The notes beneath the pieces are model-generated. The model was not told the origin of the DNA, did not search any database, and worked only from the letters and a program-made list of their open reading frames with translations. Below are positions 1 through 8,556 of a stretch of DNA of 51,061 nt, piece after piece. How positions within the stretch are numbered: position 1 is the first letter of the stretch; each line of letters starts with the position of its first letter. The translations under genes were made by a program, and so were the position numbers. The DNA is from Halobacteriales archaeon QS_5_68_33. Its GTDB lineage: Archaea; Halobacteriota; Halobacteria; Halobacteriales; Haloarculaceae. The stretch covers positions 1 to 51,061 of the forward strand of contig PXRS01000069.1 of assembly GCA_003023785.1 (NCBI GenBank), written 5' to 3'.

Positions 1-8
1 ACTACCGG

Positions 9-581
9 TCAGCGTCCGTTGTCGGCCGCCGACCGCTCCGGTCGACCGCCCATCAGCGGCCGGCGGCGACCGTCGCCGTGGTCGTGTCGGACCTCGACCT
101 CCTCGAACGGGTCGCCGACGAACGCGACCGTCGCCTCGTAGTCGATCTCGGTGATACACTGGGTGCACATCCGGTCGGTCCCGCCCTCGCGCTCGGACCC
201 GACGACGACCACGAGCGTGTCGCTCTCGACCCGGACATCGGCGAGGACGGCCGTGTAACAGGCGTCGTTGCCCCAGATCGTCCCGGTGACGGTGACCTCG
301 CGGTCGCCGACGGAGACGGACGCGTCGTCGACCTGCCCGCCGCACTCGCTGGCGGTAACCGACAGCGACTCGTCGGTCACGCGGTCGGGTATCGGCGTCG
401 TCCCCGGAGTCCCGTCCGGGCTCTCGGTCCCCCGATCGTCGGGGGTGTCACTGCGGGTGTCGGTCGATCCGTCGGCGTCGGTCGGCACGTCCGTCGGGGT
501 GTTGGCGTCGTCGGCGAGACAGCCAGCGGTCAGGGTGAGCGCGCCCGCGGCGAGGCCACGGAGGAGGGGCCGCCGTCTCAT
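9..581 (-). CDS. Secreted lipoprotein of unknown function
   Basis: The 190-residue product begins with a twin-arginine-like stretch (RRR near the start), a short hydrophobic segment and a lipobox ending in LTAGC at about residues 17-21, so it is probably exported and lipid-anchored at Cys21. A low-complexity linker rich in Thr, Asp, Pro and Ser (about 25-65) follows, as is usual for haloarchaeal surface lipoproteins. The rest is a small domain with Cys pairs (SECGG, CTQCIT) that could form disulfides or bind metal. I do not recognise the family. It is transcribed away from element A1 and the large exported protein beyond it. Export is well supported; function is unknown. Confidence 0.75.
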   Translation of the reverse strand: MRRRPLLRGLAAGALTLTAGCLADDANTPTDVPTDADGSTDTRSDTPDDRGTESPDGTPGTTPIPDRVTDESLSVTASECGGQVDDASVSVGDREVTVTGTIWGNDACYTAVLADVRVESDTLVVVVGSEREGGTDRMCTQCITEIDYEATVAFVGDPFEEVEVRHDHGDGRRRPLMGGRPERSAADNGR

Positions 582-626
582 ACGTGAGGGGACGTGTTCG
601 TCGATAAAGGCCCTTGTGTGGTTTCA

Positions 627-703
627 TACGGTCGGTTGTAAATCGTGTCCGGATTTCGTCAAACTGGTTGCGAAATACCGGTACATCGGTACAACCGACC
701 GTA
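627..703. mobile_element. Family A palindromic element A1 (MITE-like)
   Basis: A 77-bp element with terminal inverted repeats of 14 bp (left TACGGTCGGTTGTA, right its complement). It is flanked by TCA at 624-626 and TCA at 704-706, consistent with a three-base target duplication. It lies in the intergenic space between the start of the lipoprotein gene and the 3' end of the next gene. Its interior (GGATTTCGTC...ACCGGTACATCGG) matches A3, A6 and A7 in the same orientation. Confidence 0.8.
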
Positions 704-792
704 TCAATCGCGTATTCGTCTCCGAGGGGCCGTCCGACGACGAACTCGCGGCGGCGGTCGACTGGATGGCCGGCGCGAGGGTCCGCTCCCGG

Positions 793-3702
793 TCACCTGC
801 CGTTGCTCTTTCCGTTTCCATTTCCGCCGCCGTTCCCGCGGCCGGGACCGAAGTTCCGCGTGGTGACGACGCCGGGGTCGTCGTTCAGGTTGGACTCCGT
901 ATCGCGGACGCGCCCGCTCCCGAGTCGGAGGTCCGAGCCGACGCCGGCGGCCACGTCGTTCAGGTGCGAGCGCTGGCTCGCCGGGGCGCGACCGCTGCCC
1001 ACGAGCATCACCGCGCCGCCGTCGTCGGCGAAGGAGGCCACCGCGTCGAGTTCGGCGTCGGCGAACCCGAACCGGGGCGTCGTGACGACGAGCGCCTTCG
1101 CCTCGTCGAGTCGGTCGCCCGACGCCGCCGAGGTCAGGTCGTTGACCTGCTCGAAGGCGGCGTCCTGGCCCTCCAGGTACCGCCCGAAGTAGGCGGCGTC
1201 CTCGCTGGAGAGCGCGTAGTCGAGACCGAACTGGCCGTGCCCGCCCTCGATGAGCACCGGCCCCTCGTCTTTGGCGAGTTCGTCGACCAGTCCGGCGACG
1301 AACGCGAAGTTCTCGTAGCCCGACGTGTCCACCGGGTATCCCTCCGCGGCCTCGTAGTCCTCGCTGATGAGGGGTGCGCCGAGGTACGCGACGTTGGCGC
1401 TCTTGTCCACTGCGGCCAGCGGGACGTCGCCCCGATAGGTCGTGTCGGCGCCCTCCTGTTCGGCGCTCGATTCGGCGAAGGCACGGACGTGGCCGGGCGG
1501 AACCCGTCTTCCGTCCCGGACGATGCTCGCCGGATCCGGGGCGAATATCTCGGCGACGGGGCGGTCGCGGATCGGCGGCGAGTCGTCGGGGTTGCTCGCG
1601 GCCCACAGGCCCGTGCCGGCGTCGCGGGCCGCGTCCTCGACGGTCCAGAACTCGTCGTGGCGGCTGAAACTCGACCCGTAAACGCGGGCGTACCCCTGCC
1701 GGACCGCCTCGGTGTTGTAGAGGGTATCCCGCGACCCGTCGCCGGTCGCGTCGTAAGTCAAATACCCCAGGATCCGCCCGAAGTCGTCGTAGACGGCAGA
1801 TTGCGGGTCGAACGAGAGCGTCAGCCGCGCCCCGACGGGGAGTTCGCGGCCGGCGAACTCGGAGGCGCGCTCGCCCCACGCGGCGAGATAGGGGTACTCG
1901 GCGTCGGGCGGCACGGACGTGTCGTCGGCGTCGAGATACGGGAACTCCTCGGTGTTGAGAACGGAGGTCAGGATGTCGAAGTTCTGGCCCTCGTTGTTCT
2001 CGTTGTCTCCGACCTGGTCGTCGTTGTACCGGAAGCCCGCGTCGAGGGCGTCGAGGATGCCGTTGAGCGTGGCCGTGCCGTCGAAATCGCGGAAGTCGGC
2101 GACGCCGTGACAGAGGACGACGCCGCCGTCGTCGACGAACGACCGGAGGGCGCTGCGCTCCTCGTCGGTGAAGGGCGCACCCTCGTCGGGCGTCACGACC
2201 ACGTAGCCGTCGGCGTCGTCGGTACGCTCGGGGACGCTCGTCGTCGCCTCGACGGTGTAGCCGGCGTCCTCGGCCGCGGACTCGAACGTCGAGAAGTTCG
2301 CGAGGCGGTAGTCCTCGAACTGGTCGTGGCCCTCGTCCCAGAGAACAGTACCGGAACCGATCTGCTCGTCCCAGACGTTGAGGAGGAACTCGTCCTCGTT
2401 GCCGGGGCCGGCGAGGTCGGCGCCGTCGCTGACGAGGTTCGCGCCGAACGCGACCACGCCGGCGTCGTCGTCGATGGCCGCCAGCGGGATCGGCTCGCCG
2501 CCGTAGACGTACGCGTCCCCGTCGCCGTCGGCGTCCTCGTTGACGGCGGTGGGTTCGGCCCAGACCGCGACGAGCGACTCGTCGGTCAGCGCCCCCTTCG
2601 ACGGGTCGACGAGGCTGGAGGTCGAGTAGAAGTTCAGTTCGCCCACGTCCCGGACCGAGTCGTCGCCGTCGTCGGACTCGCCCTCCGGCGGCTGGGGCGC
2701 CTCGTCGGCGATGCCCTCCCACTCCTCGGGGCGCTCGGCGTCGGCGTTGGCCGCCGTCTCGGGCGTGTCGATGCCCAGCACCCGGATCGGCCGCTCGGGC
2801 TGGCCCGCCTCGTCGGCGAACGCCACGTCGACGGTGTCGCCGTCGGTCGGCGAGACGACCTCGACCTCGTAGGACTCGGCCGGGTCCAGGTCGAGACCCA
2901 GGCCGTCGCGCTCCGCGAAGAAGGGGAACGCGTCGTTGAACTGGCCGGTCGTGGGGACGAACGCCACGCCGGCGTTGGATTCCTCGTCCTCGACCTGGTC
3001 GTCGTTGAACCGGAAGCCCGCACCCAGCGCCGACGCGAGCGCGTTCAGGTTGTCCGTCTCGTCGAAGTTCCGGAAGTCCGACTGGTCGTGGAGGAACACC
3101 GCGCCGCCGTCGTCGACGAAACCCGCGAGCGCGTCCCGCTCGCTCCCGCTGAACGCGTCGGACGGCGAGGTGACCACCACGCCGTCGGCGTCGCCGAGGT
3201 CGTCTGCGAGGTTCTCGGTGGCCTCGACCGTGTAGCCGTTGTCCTCGGCGTACCGCTCGAAAGAGCCGAAGCGGTCGAGCGCGTAGAACTGGCCGTGGCC
3301 CTCGTCCCAGAGCACAGTACCGGAACCGATCTGCTCGTCCCAGACGTTGAGGAGGAACTCCTCGTTGCCAAAGCGGAAGTCGGCGTCGTCGTTCGCGACC
3401 ATCGCGCCGAACCCGACGACCGACCCGTCGACCCCGACCAGCGGAATCCGCTGGTCGTCGCCGTAGTCGCCAGCGTCGCCGTCGTCGTCGGAGTCGACGT
3501 TCGTCGCGGTGGGTTCGGCCCACACCGCGACCAGCGATTCGTCGGTCAGCGGGTCCCCGGCGGCGTCTAGGAGACTCGACGTCGAGTCGAAGGCCAGGTC
3601 GGCGATCCTGGCCTGTCCCAACGCCCGACGGGTCCCCTGCCCGGCCAGGACGCTCCCGGCGACCGTCGCTGCTGTCGTTCGCAGGAAAGTGCGTCGCTGC
3701 AC
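793..3702 (-). CDS. Tat-exported protein: split staphylococcal-nuclease-like domain with three amidotransferase-like domains
   Basis: GTG at 3702 is preferred because it places a Tat signal (QRRTFLRTTAATVAGSVLAG) at the N-terminus; the product is 969 residues. A class I glutamine-amidotransferase-like (DUF4350-type) domain spans about 35-265. The first part of a thermonuclease/SNase domain follows (about 278-334), with DGDTVDV and IRVLGIDTPET giving the expected Asp, Arg, Asp and Glu active-site positions. A second amidotransferase-like domain (about 350-595), closely similar to the first, comes next. The SNase fold then resumes (about 599-702; YPYLAAWGERASEFA, DDFGRILGYL with the second catalytic Arg, and AGTGLWAAS). 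A third, more diverged amidotransferase-like domain (about 705-945) and a Gly/Asn tail end the protein. Nuclease activity outside the cell is inferred from the intact motifs; the role of the other domains is unknown. Confidence 0.8.
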   Translation of the reverse strand: MQRRTFLRTTAATVAGSVLAGQGTRRALGQARIADLAFDSTSSLLDAAGDPLTDESLVAVWAEPTATNVDSDDDGDAGDYGDDQRIPLVGVDGSVVGFGAMVANDDADFRFGNEEFLLNVWDEQIGSGTVLWDEGHGQFYALDRFGSFERYAEDNGYTVEATENLADDLGDADGVVVTSPSDAFSGSERDALAGFVDDGGAVFLHDQSDFRNFDETDNLNALASALGAGFRFNDDQVEDEESNAGVAFVPTTGQFNDAFPFFAERDGLGLDLDPAESYEVEVVSPTDGDTVDVAFADEAGQPERPIRVLGIDTPETAANADAERPEEWEGIADEAPQPPEGESDDGDDSVRDVGELNFYSTSSLVDPSKGALTDESLVAVWAEPTAVNEDADGDGDAYVYGGEPIPLAAIDDDAGVVAFGANLVSDGADLAGPGNEDEFLLNVWDEQIGSGTVLWDEGHDQFEDYRLANFSTFESAAEDAGYTVEATTSVPERTDDADGYVVVTPDEGAPFTDEERSALRSFVDDGGVVLCHGVADFRDFDGTATLNGILDALDAGFRYNDDQVGDNENNEGQNFDILTSVLNTEEFPYLDADDTSVPPDAEYPYLAAWGERASEFAGRELPVGARLTLSFDPQSAVYDDFGRILGYLTYDATGDGSRDTLYNTEAVRQGYARVYGSSFSRHDEFWTVEDAARDAGTGLWAASNPDDSPPIRDRPVAEIFAPDPASIVRDGRRVPPGHVRAFAESSAEQEGADTTYRGDVPLAAVDKSANVAYLGAPLISEDYEAAEGYPVDTSGYENFAFVAGLVDELAKDEGPVLIEGGHGQFGLDYALSSEDAAYFGRYLEGQDAAFEQVNDLTSAASGDRLDEAKALVVTTPRFGFADAELDAVASFADDGGAVMLVGSGRAPASQRSHLNDVAAGVGSDLRLGSGRVRDTESNLNDDPGVVTTRNFGPGRGNGGGNGNGKSNGR

Positions 3703-3804
3703 AGGCGTTCCCCGGGGCCCTGCTATTTGTCGTTTTATAATTTTTGTACGTTCGGATGAGTATCCATCATGATTCCCGGATCCACACCCCACAGGACTCG
3801 GCTG

Positions 3805-4026
3805 CTACCCGTCGTCCGACCCTGTCGCGACCACGTCGCCCCCGCAGGATGGACACTCCGAACGGTCGACGCCGACGGGCTGACCACAGTCGACACACTC
3901 CCGGTCCGAGTCCGTTTCGGTGGCAGTTTCGCCGGCGCTCTCCCCGCTGACAGTCTCCTCGGCGGCGTCCTCGGCTCGTTGTTTGAACGACTCGACCGTG
4001 CGGCCGAGGTTCTCGAACAGTCCCAT
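3805..4026 (-). CDS. Small zinc-ribbon protein
   Basis: The 73-residue acidic protein has an N-terminal helix-prone segment (MGLFENLGRTVESFKQRAED) and a C-terminal zinc ribbon with CVDC near residue 45 and CPSC near 58. The pattern CxxC...CPxC suits a single structural zinc ion. Such short proteins are common in haloarchaea and few have an assigned role. It directly follows the FKBP gene on the same strand: its ATG (4024-4026) overlaps the FKBP stop codon by one base, so the two are probably cotranscribed. Gene call is confident; function is unknown. Confidence 0.8.
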   Translation of the reverse strand: MGLFENLGRTVESFKQRAEDAAEETVSGESAGETATETDSDRECVDCGQPVGVDRSECPSCGGDVVATGSDDG

Positions 4027-4493
4027 TATTCGACCGAGACGACCTCAACCTCGAACTCCAGGGTCTCGCCCGCGAGTTCGTGGTTGAAGTCGACGCGGAC
4101 GGTCTCGCCCTCGACGGCGACGACTTCGCCGGGGAGGCCCTGCTCGGTCTGGACCTCCATGCCCTCCTGGGGGTCGCGACCGCCGATCATGGCCGAGAAT
4201 TCGTCGGCGGCGTACTCGACCACGCGGTCCTCGGTGCGCTCGCCGTAGCCCTCCTTCGGCGGTACGGTGACCGTCTCCTCGTCGCCGGCTCCGAGGCCCA
4301 CCAGCCCGTTTTCCAGGCCCTGGATGATCTCGCTCTCGCCCATCTCGACCGTGAGCGGGTCGTACTCGCGGTCGGGGTGGTGGTCGAGGCCCGCCTCGGT
4401 CGCGACCGATTCCCGGGAGGTGTCGAAGACCGTCCCGTCGGGGAGTCGGCCGACGTACTCGATGTTGACCGTGTCGCCTGTCTCGATCGCCAT
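4026..4493 (-). CDS. slyD: FKBP-type peptidyl-prolyl isomerase, SlyD-like
   Basis: The 155-residue product starts at ATG 4493 (MAIETGDTVNIEYVGRL). It shows the FKBP core: YVGRLPDGTVFDTS at 13-26, the MGESEIIQGLENGLVGLGAGDE stretch split by the insert-in-flap domain (PKEGYGERTEDRVVEY and following), and the returning strand VDFNHELAGETLEFEVEVVSV. These mark the SlyD/archaeal short FKBP type, which isomerises prolyl bonds and acts as a chaperone in the cytoplasm. It lacks the His-rich metal-binding tail of bacterial SlyD. It precedes the zinc-ribbon gene with a one-base overlap. Longer upstream starts run into the neighbouring gene and are not credible. Confidence 0.93.
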   Translation of the reverse strand: MAIETGDTVNIEYVGRLPDGTVFDTSRESVATEAGLDHHPDREYDPLTVEMGESEIIQGLENGLVGLGAGDEETVTVPPKEGYGERTEDRVVEYAADEFSAMIGGRDPQEGMEVQTEQGLPGEVVAVEGETVRVDFNHELAGETLEFEVEVVSVE

Positions 4494-4570
4494 ACGTATC
4501 TCAGGGGGAGCGCGCGGATAAGGATGTGTGTCGGCGTCCGGTCCTCGCCGTCGACCGATCGGCCCGCTGG

Positions 4571-5578
4571 TTACGCGTTCGTCTCGTAGAGGTCCCCGTC
4601 CTCGTCGTAGCGCGCCTCGAAGATGCGGTCGAACTGCTCGTCGGTGATCGAGACGCCGATGGCGTCGAGGTTCTCGTCGAGCTGGTCGACCGTGCGGGCG
4701 CCGACGATGGGCACGCAGTCGAAGTCGGGCTGGTCCATGAGCCAGCGCAGGGCCACCTGTGCGGGCGTCGCGTCCGCCTCGTCGGCGACGGCCCGTACCT
4801 CGTCGAGGACGTGCCAGCCGCGCTCGGAGACGTACCAGTCCGTGAACATCTCGTCGAAGTCGGCGCGGGTGTCCGCGGGCGCGTCGATGTCGTACGTGCC
4901 GTCGCCGACGCGCTCGTACTTGCCGGTGAGAAAGCCGCCCGCCAGCGGCGAGTACGGGCAGACGGCGATGTCCTGGTCGGCACAGACGTCCAGGTACTCC
5001 GCGACGTCCTCGTAGTAGGCGGCGTGGAAGAGCGGCTGGGTGACGGAGAAGGCCTCGTAGTTGTTCACGTCGGCTTTCCAGAGCCCCTTCGCGAGTTTCC
5101 ACGCCTCACACGTCGAGATGCCGACGTAGTGGACCTTCCCGTCGCTCACCAGGTCGTCCACCGCGCGGAGCGTGTGCTCGACCGGCGTCTCGTCGTCGAA
5201 GCGGTGCAGGTAGAGGACGTCCAGGTAGTCGGTCCCGAGGCGGTCGAGCGACCCCTCGACTTCGGCGCGGACGTTCTTCTTCGAGAGGTTCTCCTGGAAG
5301 CGCGAGACGGTCGACCAGAAGCACTTCGACGCGACCACGAAGTCCTCGCGGTCGCGGTCGTCGAGCCATTCGCCGATCCAGCGTTCGGAGTCGCCACCGC
5401 CGTAGCCGTTGGCGGTGTCGATGAAGTTCCCGCCGCGCTCGGCGTAGGCGTCGAGCAGTTCGTGGGCGTCCCCGCGGGCCGTCTCGACGACGCCGCCCGT
5501 CTCCTTGCCGAACCGCCAGGTGCCGAGACACACCGGCGACACTTCCAGTCCTGTGGAACCGAGTCGTCTGTACTCCAT
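4571..5578 (-). CDS. Aldo/keto reductase
   Basis: The 335-residue product starts at ATG 5578 (MEYRRLGSTGLEVSPVCLGTW). It has the AKR barrel motifs: FIDTANGYGGGDSE with catalytic Asp and Tyr (about 50-63), VASKCFWS with the Lys (about 79), and YLDVLYLHRFDDETP with the His (about 122). The NADP-binding end reads IVGARTVDQLDENL. This is the AKR11/YhdN-like group of NADPH-dependent carbonyl reductases; the substrate cannot be told. It is one of three AKR genes in the window (others at 36982-37953 and 43998-44852), all different in sequence. It is divergent from msrB. Confidence 0.92.
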   Translation of the reverse strand: MEYRRLGSTGLEVSPVCLGTWRFGKETGGVVETARGDAHELLDAYAERGGNFIDTANGYGGGDSERWIGEWLDDRDREDFVVASKCFWSTVSRFQENLSKKNVRAEVEGSLDRLGTDYLDVLYLHRFDDETPVEHTLRAVDDLVSDGKVHYVGISTCEAWKLAKGLWKADVNNYEAFSVTQPLFHAAYYEDVAEYLDVCADQDIAVCPYSPLAGGFLTGKYERVGDGTYDIDAPADTRADFDEMFTDWYVSERGWHVLDEVRAVADEADATPAQVALRWLMDQPDFDCVPIVGARTVDQLDENLDAIGVSITDEQFDRIFEARYDEDGDLYETNA

Positions 5579-5723
5579 ACCCGTCGATGGGACTCGCGGC
5601 GGATAAGGGGTTGCGACCCGGCCCCGCCTGCCGGGACCGGCTGTCGGCGGCCCGAGCGTTCGCCCCACGCTCGTCGCGGCCGCCGTCGGACCATTCATGC
5701 CCGTCGGGCACCTACCCGAGTGT

Positions 5724-6128
5724 ATGAGCGAACAGGAGCGACTGCCCGAAACCGAGGCGGAGTGGCGCGAGCGACTCACTGACGACGAGTACCACATCCT
5801 CCGGGAGGCGGGGACCGAACCCCGAAACACCTCCGACCTGCTCCACGTCGAGGCGGACGGCACCTTCCGGTGTGCCGGTTGCGGGCAGGAACTGTTCGAG
5901 TCGGACGCGAAGTTCGAGTCCGGCACCGGGTGGCCGAGTTTCCTCGAACCCGCCGCGGAGGCGGCCGTCGACACCCAGCCCGACGACGGACTGCTCGGGG
6001 CCCGCACCGAGGTTCTCTGTCGCAACTGCGGGGGCCACCTCGGCCACGTCTTCGACGACGGGCCACAGCCGACGGGACTGCGCTACTGCATCAACGGCCT
6101 CGCTCTCGATTTCGACCCCGGGGAGTGA
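5724..6128 (+). CDS. msrB: Peptide-methionine (R)-S-oxide reductase
   Basis: This 134-residue protein reduces methionine-R-sulfoxide in proteins. The start is ATG 5724 ([18 protein letters not shown]). Motifs are complete: zinc site CAGC (Cys50, Cys53) and CRNC (Cys99, Cys102), the GTGWPSF substrate loop (67-73), GHLGHVF and the RYCIN motif with catalytic Cys122. Length matches the family. It stands 38 bases before engB on the same strand, so cotranscription is possible. An upstream ATG at 5697 would add nine residues that the family lacks. Confidence 0.95.
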   Translation: MSEQERLPETEAEWRERLTDDEYHILREAGTEPRNTSDLLHVEADGTFRCAGCGQELFESDAKFESGTGWPSFLEPAAEAAVDTQPDDGLLGARTEVLCRNCGGHLGHVFDDGPQPTGLRYCINGLALDFDPGE

Positions 6129-6166
6129 CCCGCGAGGCTTTTCGGCGCCGGCGGCCAACCGGCGGT

Positions 6167-6784
6167 ATGTTCGACACCCGCCCGGACCGGGACGGCGAGG
6201 TGGTGCTGGTCGGGCGCTCCAACGTCGGCAAGTCGACGCTGATGCGCGAGCTCACGGGACACACGTTCGAGACCGGCCGGCGCCCGGGCGTCACCCGCGA
6301 GCCCAACCACTTCGACTGGGCCGGCGACGACTTCGTGATCACCGACCTCCCCGGCTTCGGGTTCATGGAGAGCGTCCCCGAGGCGGTCCGCGAGCGGACC
6401 AAGACCGACATCGTCCGCTACATCGAGGACCACGCCGACGAGATCCTCGTGGGCGTCCTCGTCGTCGACGGCAAGGCCGCCGTCGACATCATCGACCGCC
6501 ACTCCAGTCCCGACGAGGTCCCCTACGACGTCGAGATGTTCCGCTTCCTGCGGGACGTGGACGTCCCGACGGTGGTCGCCGTCAACAAGATGGACAAGGT
6601 CGACGACCGGGACGAGCGCCTGAACGAACTCGCCGAGCGCCTCGGCCTCGTCCCCCCCTGGCAGCAGTGGCAGGAGACGGTCGCCCCCATCAGCGCCAAA
6701 CGGGGAAACGTTTCGGCGCTGACCGAGGCCGTCCGCTACCACCTCCACGAGCAGGAACGCGACGACCTGTTCAAGCATTTTTGA
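6167..6784 (+). CDS. engB: Ribosome-biogenesis-type GTPase EngB
   Basis: The 205-residue product begins at ATG 6167. G motifs are visible: G1 GRSNVGKS (16-23), a conserved Thr in RRPGVTREP (G2), G3 DLPG (60-63) and G4 NKMD (about 143-146), with SAKRGN as G5. This is the TrmE-Era-EngA-YihA superfamily EngB/YsxC group, which binds GTP and assists large-subunit maturation in bacteria; the archaeal role is less clear. It lies between msrB and taw1 on the same strand. Confidence 0.93.
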   Translation: MFDTRPDRDGEVVLVGRSNVGKSTLMRELTGHTFETGRRPGVTREPNHFDWAGDDFVITDLPGFGFMESVPEAVRERTKTDIVRYIEDHADEILVGVLVVDGKAAVDIIDRHSSPDEVPYDVEMFRFLRDVDVPTVVAVNKMDKVDDRDERLNELAERLGLVPPWQQWQETVAPISAKRGNVSALTEAVRYHLHEQERDDLFKHF

Positions 6785-6859
6785 GCGATGCCCCGGGGAA
6801 TCTTCCGGTCGCTCCCCGGGACGAAAGCCTGTTTACTCCCGGCCCACGTGTGTCCCCTA

Positions 6860-7766
6860 ATGAGCGACTCGGACGGGCCGATGCAGGTGGACGACCCGAA
6901 CTACCACAGCGTCAACCACACGGCCGCACAGACGTGTGGGTGGACGAAGAACGCGCTCGAAGTGCAACGAGCGCTGTGTCTTCTGCTGGCGCGACCACGC
7001 CGGCCACGCCTACGAACTCGGCGACGTCGAATGGGACGACCCCGCGGCCGTCGCCGACGCCTCCCTCGAACTGCAGCGGGAGATCCTCTCGGGCTTTGGC
7101 GGCAACGACGCCGTCCCCCGTGAACGCTTCGAGGAGGCCATGGAACCGCGCCACGTCGCCATCTCGCTCGACGGCGAACCCTCCCTCTATCCCTACCTGC
7201 CCGAACTCATCGAGGAGTTCCACGCCCGCGACATCACGACGTTCCTCGTCTCGAACGGCACGAAACCCGAGGTGCTGGCGGCGTGTGACCCCACACAGCT
7301 GTACGTCAGCGTCGACGCCGCCGACCGCTGGACGTTCGACGAGACCGTCAAGGCTGTCGAGGACGACGCCTGGGAGCGCCTCGTCGACACGCTGGACGTC
7401 CTCGCCGCAAAGGACGAAACCCGAACCGTCCTCCGGACGACGCTGGTCAAGGGCCACAACATGCACCACCCCGGGTGGTACGCGACGATGTTCCGGCGGG
7501 CCGACCCCGACTTCGTCGAACTCAAAGCGTACATGCACGTCGGCCACTCGCGGGGCCGCCTCGACCGCGACTCGATGCCCGACCACGACGAGGTGCGCGA
7601 GTTCACCGAGGCGGTACAGACGCACATGCCCGACCACGACGTGATGAAGGAGGTCCCCGTCTCCCATGTCACCCTCCTCTCGCGGACCGACGACACCTGG
7701 GTTCCGAAACTCCGGAAGGACAGCGACTTCTGGGCGCGGGACCCCTACGCCGAGGCCGGCGACTGA
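6860..7766 (+). pseudogene. taw1: tRNA-Phe wybutosine synthesis radical SAM enzyme Taw1, frameshifted by a deletion
   Basis: Taw1 forms the tricyclic base 4-demethylwyosine at position 37 of tRNA-Phe. Here the gene is in two frames. From ATG 6860 the first frame reads MSDSDGPMQVDDPNYH and reaches QTCGWTKNAL, with Cys at codon 26. From about 6960 a second frame reads KCNERCVFCWRDHAGHAYEL, the radical SAM CxxxCxxC motif, and continues without interruption to 7766. In intact TYW1 proteins about 36 residues separate these two Cys positions and carry two further Cys (at GxCYK and SHRC) of the second Fe-S cluster. Here only about 28 bases lie between, so roughly 80 bases are missing. Either a recent inactivating deletion or an assembly error would explain this. 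Confidence 0.85.
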
Positions 7767-7851
7767 CCGCCCCTCTCACGTTCGGCCTTACACTTTTGAG
7801 ACGCGTCACGGTTTCGATACACTTATCCGGACGTGGCGGCAATGTCGGGGT

Positions 7852-8556
7852 ATGACAGGAGTCACGGCGGCGGTGGTGGGCCACGCCGAGCTGGCGACGC
7901 TGAAGTCGCTGGCGCTGGAACACGGCCTCGACGGCGAGGCAAAGATCTCGTGTTCGGCGCTGGCCGACCGGCTCGACGCCTCGACGCAGACGGCCTCGCG
8001 GCGCCTCCAGCGCCTGGAGGAGGCCGGCCTGCTGGAGCGGGAGATCGTCGGCGACGGCCAGTGGGTGGCGGTCACCGACGACGGCGAGCGCGCTCTCCAG
8101 CACGAGTACGCCGACTACCGGCGCATCTTCGAGCGCGACGCCACGGTCGAGTTGCGCGGCGACGTGACCAGCGGCATGGGCGAGGGTCGCCACTACATCT
8201 CGCTGTCGGGCTACATGCGCCAGTTCGAGTCCAAGCTGGGCTACGAACCGTTCCTCGGGACGCTCAACCTGGAACTCGACCCCGACAGCGTCCGCGAGCG
8301 CGGCCGGCTCACCGCCCTCGAACCCGTCACCATCGAGGGGTGGGCGGACGAGGAGCGGACCTACGGCCCGGCCTACTGCTACCCGGCGACCGTCGAGAAC
8401 GAGGCCGGCGAGAGCCAGGAAGCGTGTCACGTCATCACCCCCGAGCGCACCCACCACGGCGACGACCAGCTCGAGGTGATCGCGCCGGTGAAACTCCGCG
8501 AGGCGCTCGACCTGGACGACGGGTCGACGCTCGCCGTCCGTGTCTCCGAACAGTGA
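7852..8556 (+). CDS. rbkR: CTP-dependent riboflavin kinase with HTH domain (RbkR)
   Basis: The 234-residue bifunctional protein has an N-terminal winged-helix domain (about 1-95; [21 protein letters not shown] is the recognition region) and a C-terminal archaeal riboflavin kinase domain (about 100-230) with the [11 protein letters not shown] motif, [13 protein letters not shown] and a closing [11 protein letters not shown]. The archaeal kinase uses CTP to make FMN, and fused HTH versions are known regulators of riboflavin genes. The start ATG 7852 follows an ACACTTATCC TATA-like box at about 7819-7828. Its 3' end overlaps ribB by 17 bases, fitting joint control of the pathway. Confidence 0.94.
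   Translation: MTGVTAAVVGHAELATLKSLALEHGLDGEAKISCSALADRLDASTQTASRRLQRLEEAGLLEREIVGDGQWVAVTDDGERALQHEYADYRRIFERDATVELRGDVTSGMGEGRHYISLSGYMRQFESKLGYEPFLGTLNLELDPDSVRERGRLTALEPVTIEGWADEERTYGPAYCYPATVENEAGESQEACHVITPERTHHGDDQLEVIAPVKLREALDLDDGSTLAVRVSEQ

Noticed and set aside
626-704. Family A copies read as a CRISPR array
   Set aside because: The copies are scattered over 48 kb, occur in both orientations and have no spacers; no cas gene is present.
268-3570. A plus-strand reading frame of about 1100 codons
   Set aside because: It runs antisense to the lipoprotein and the Tat-exported nuclease-like gene. Its Arg/Val-rich product and lack of motifs are typical of antisense frames in GC-rich DNA.
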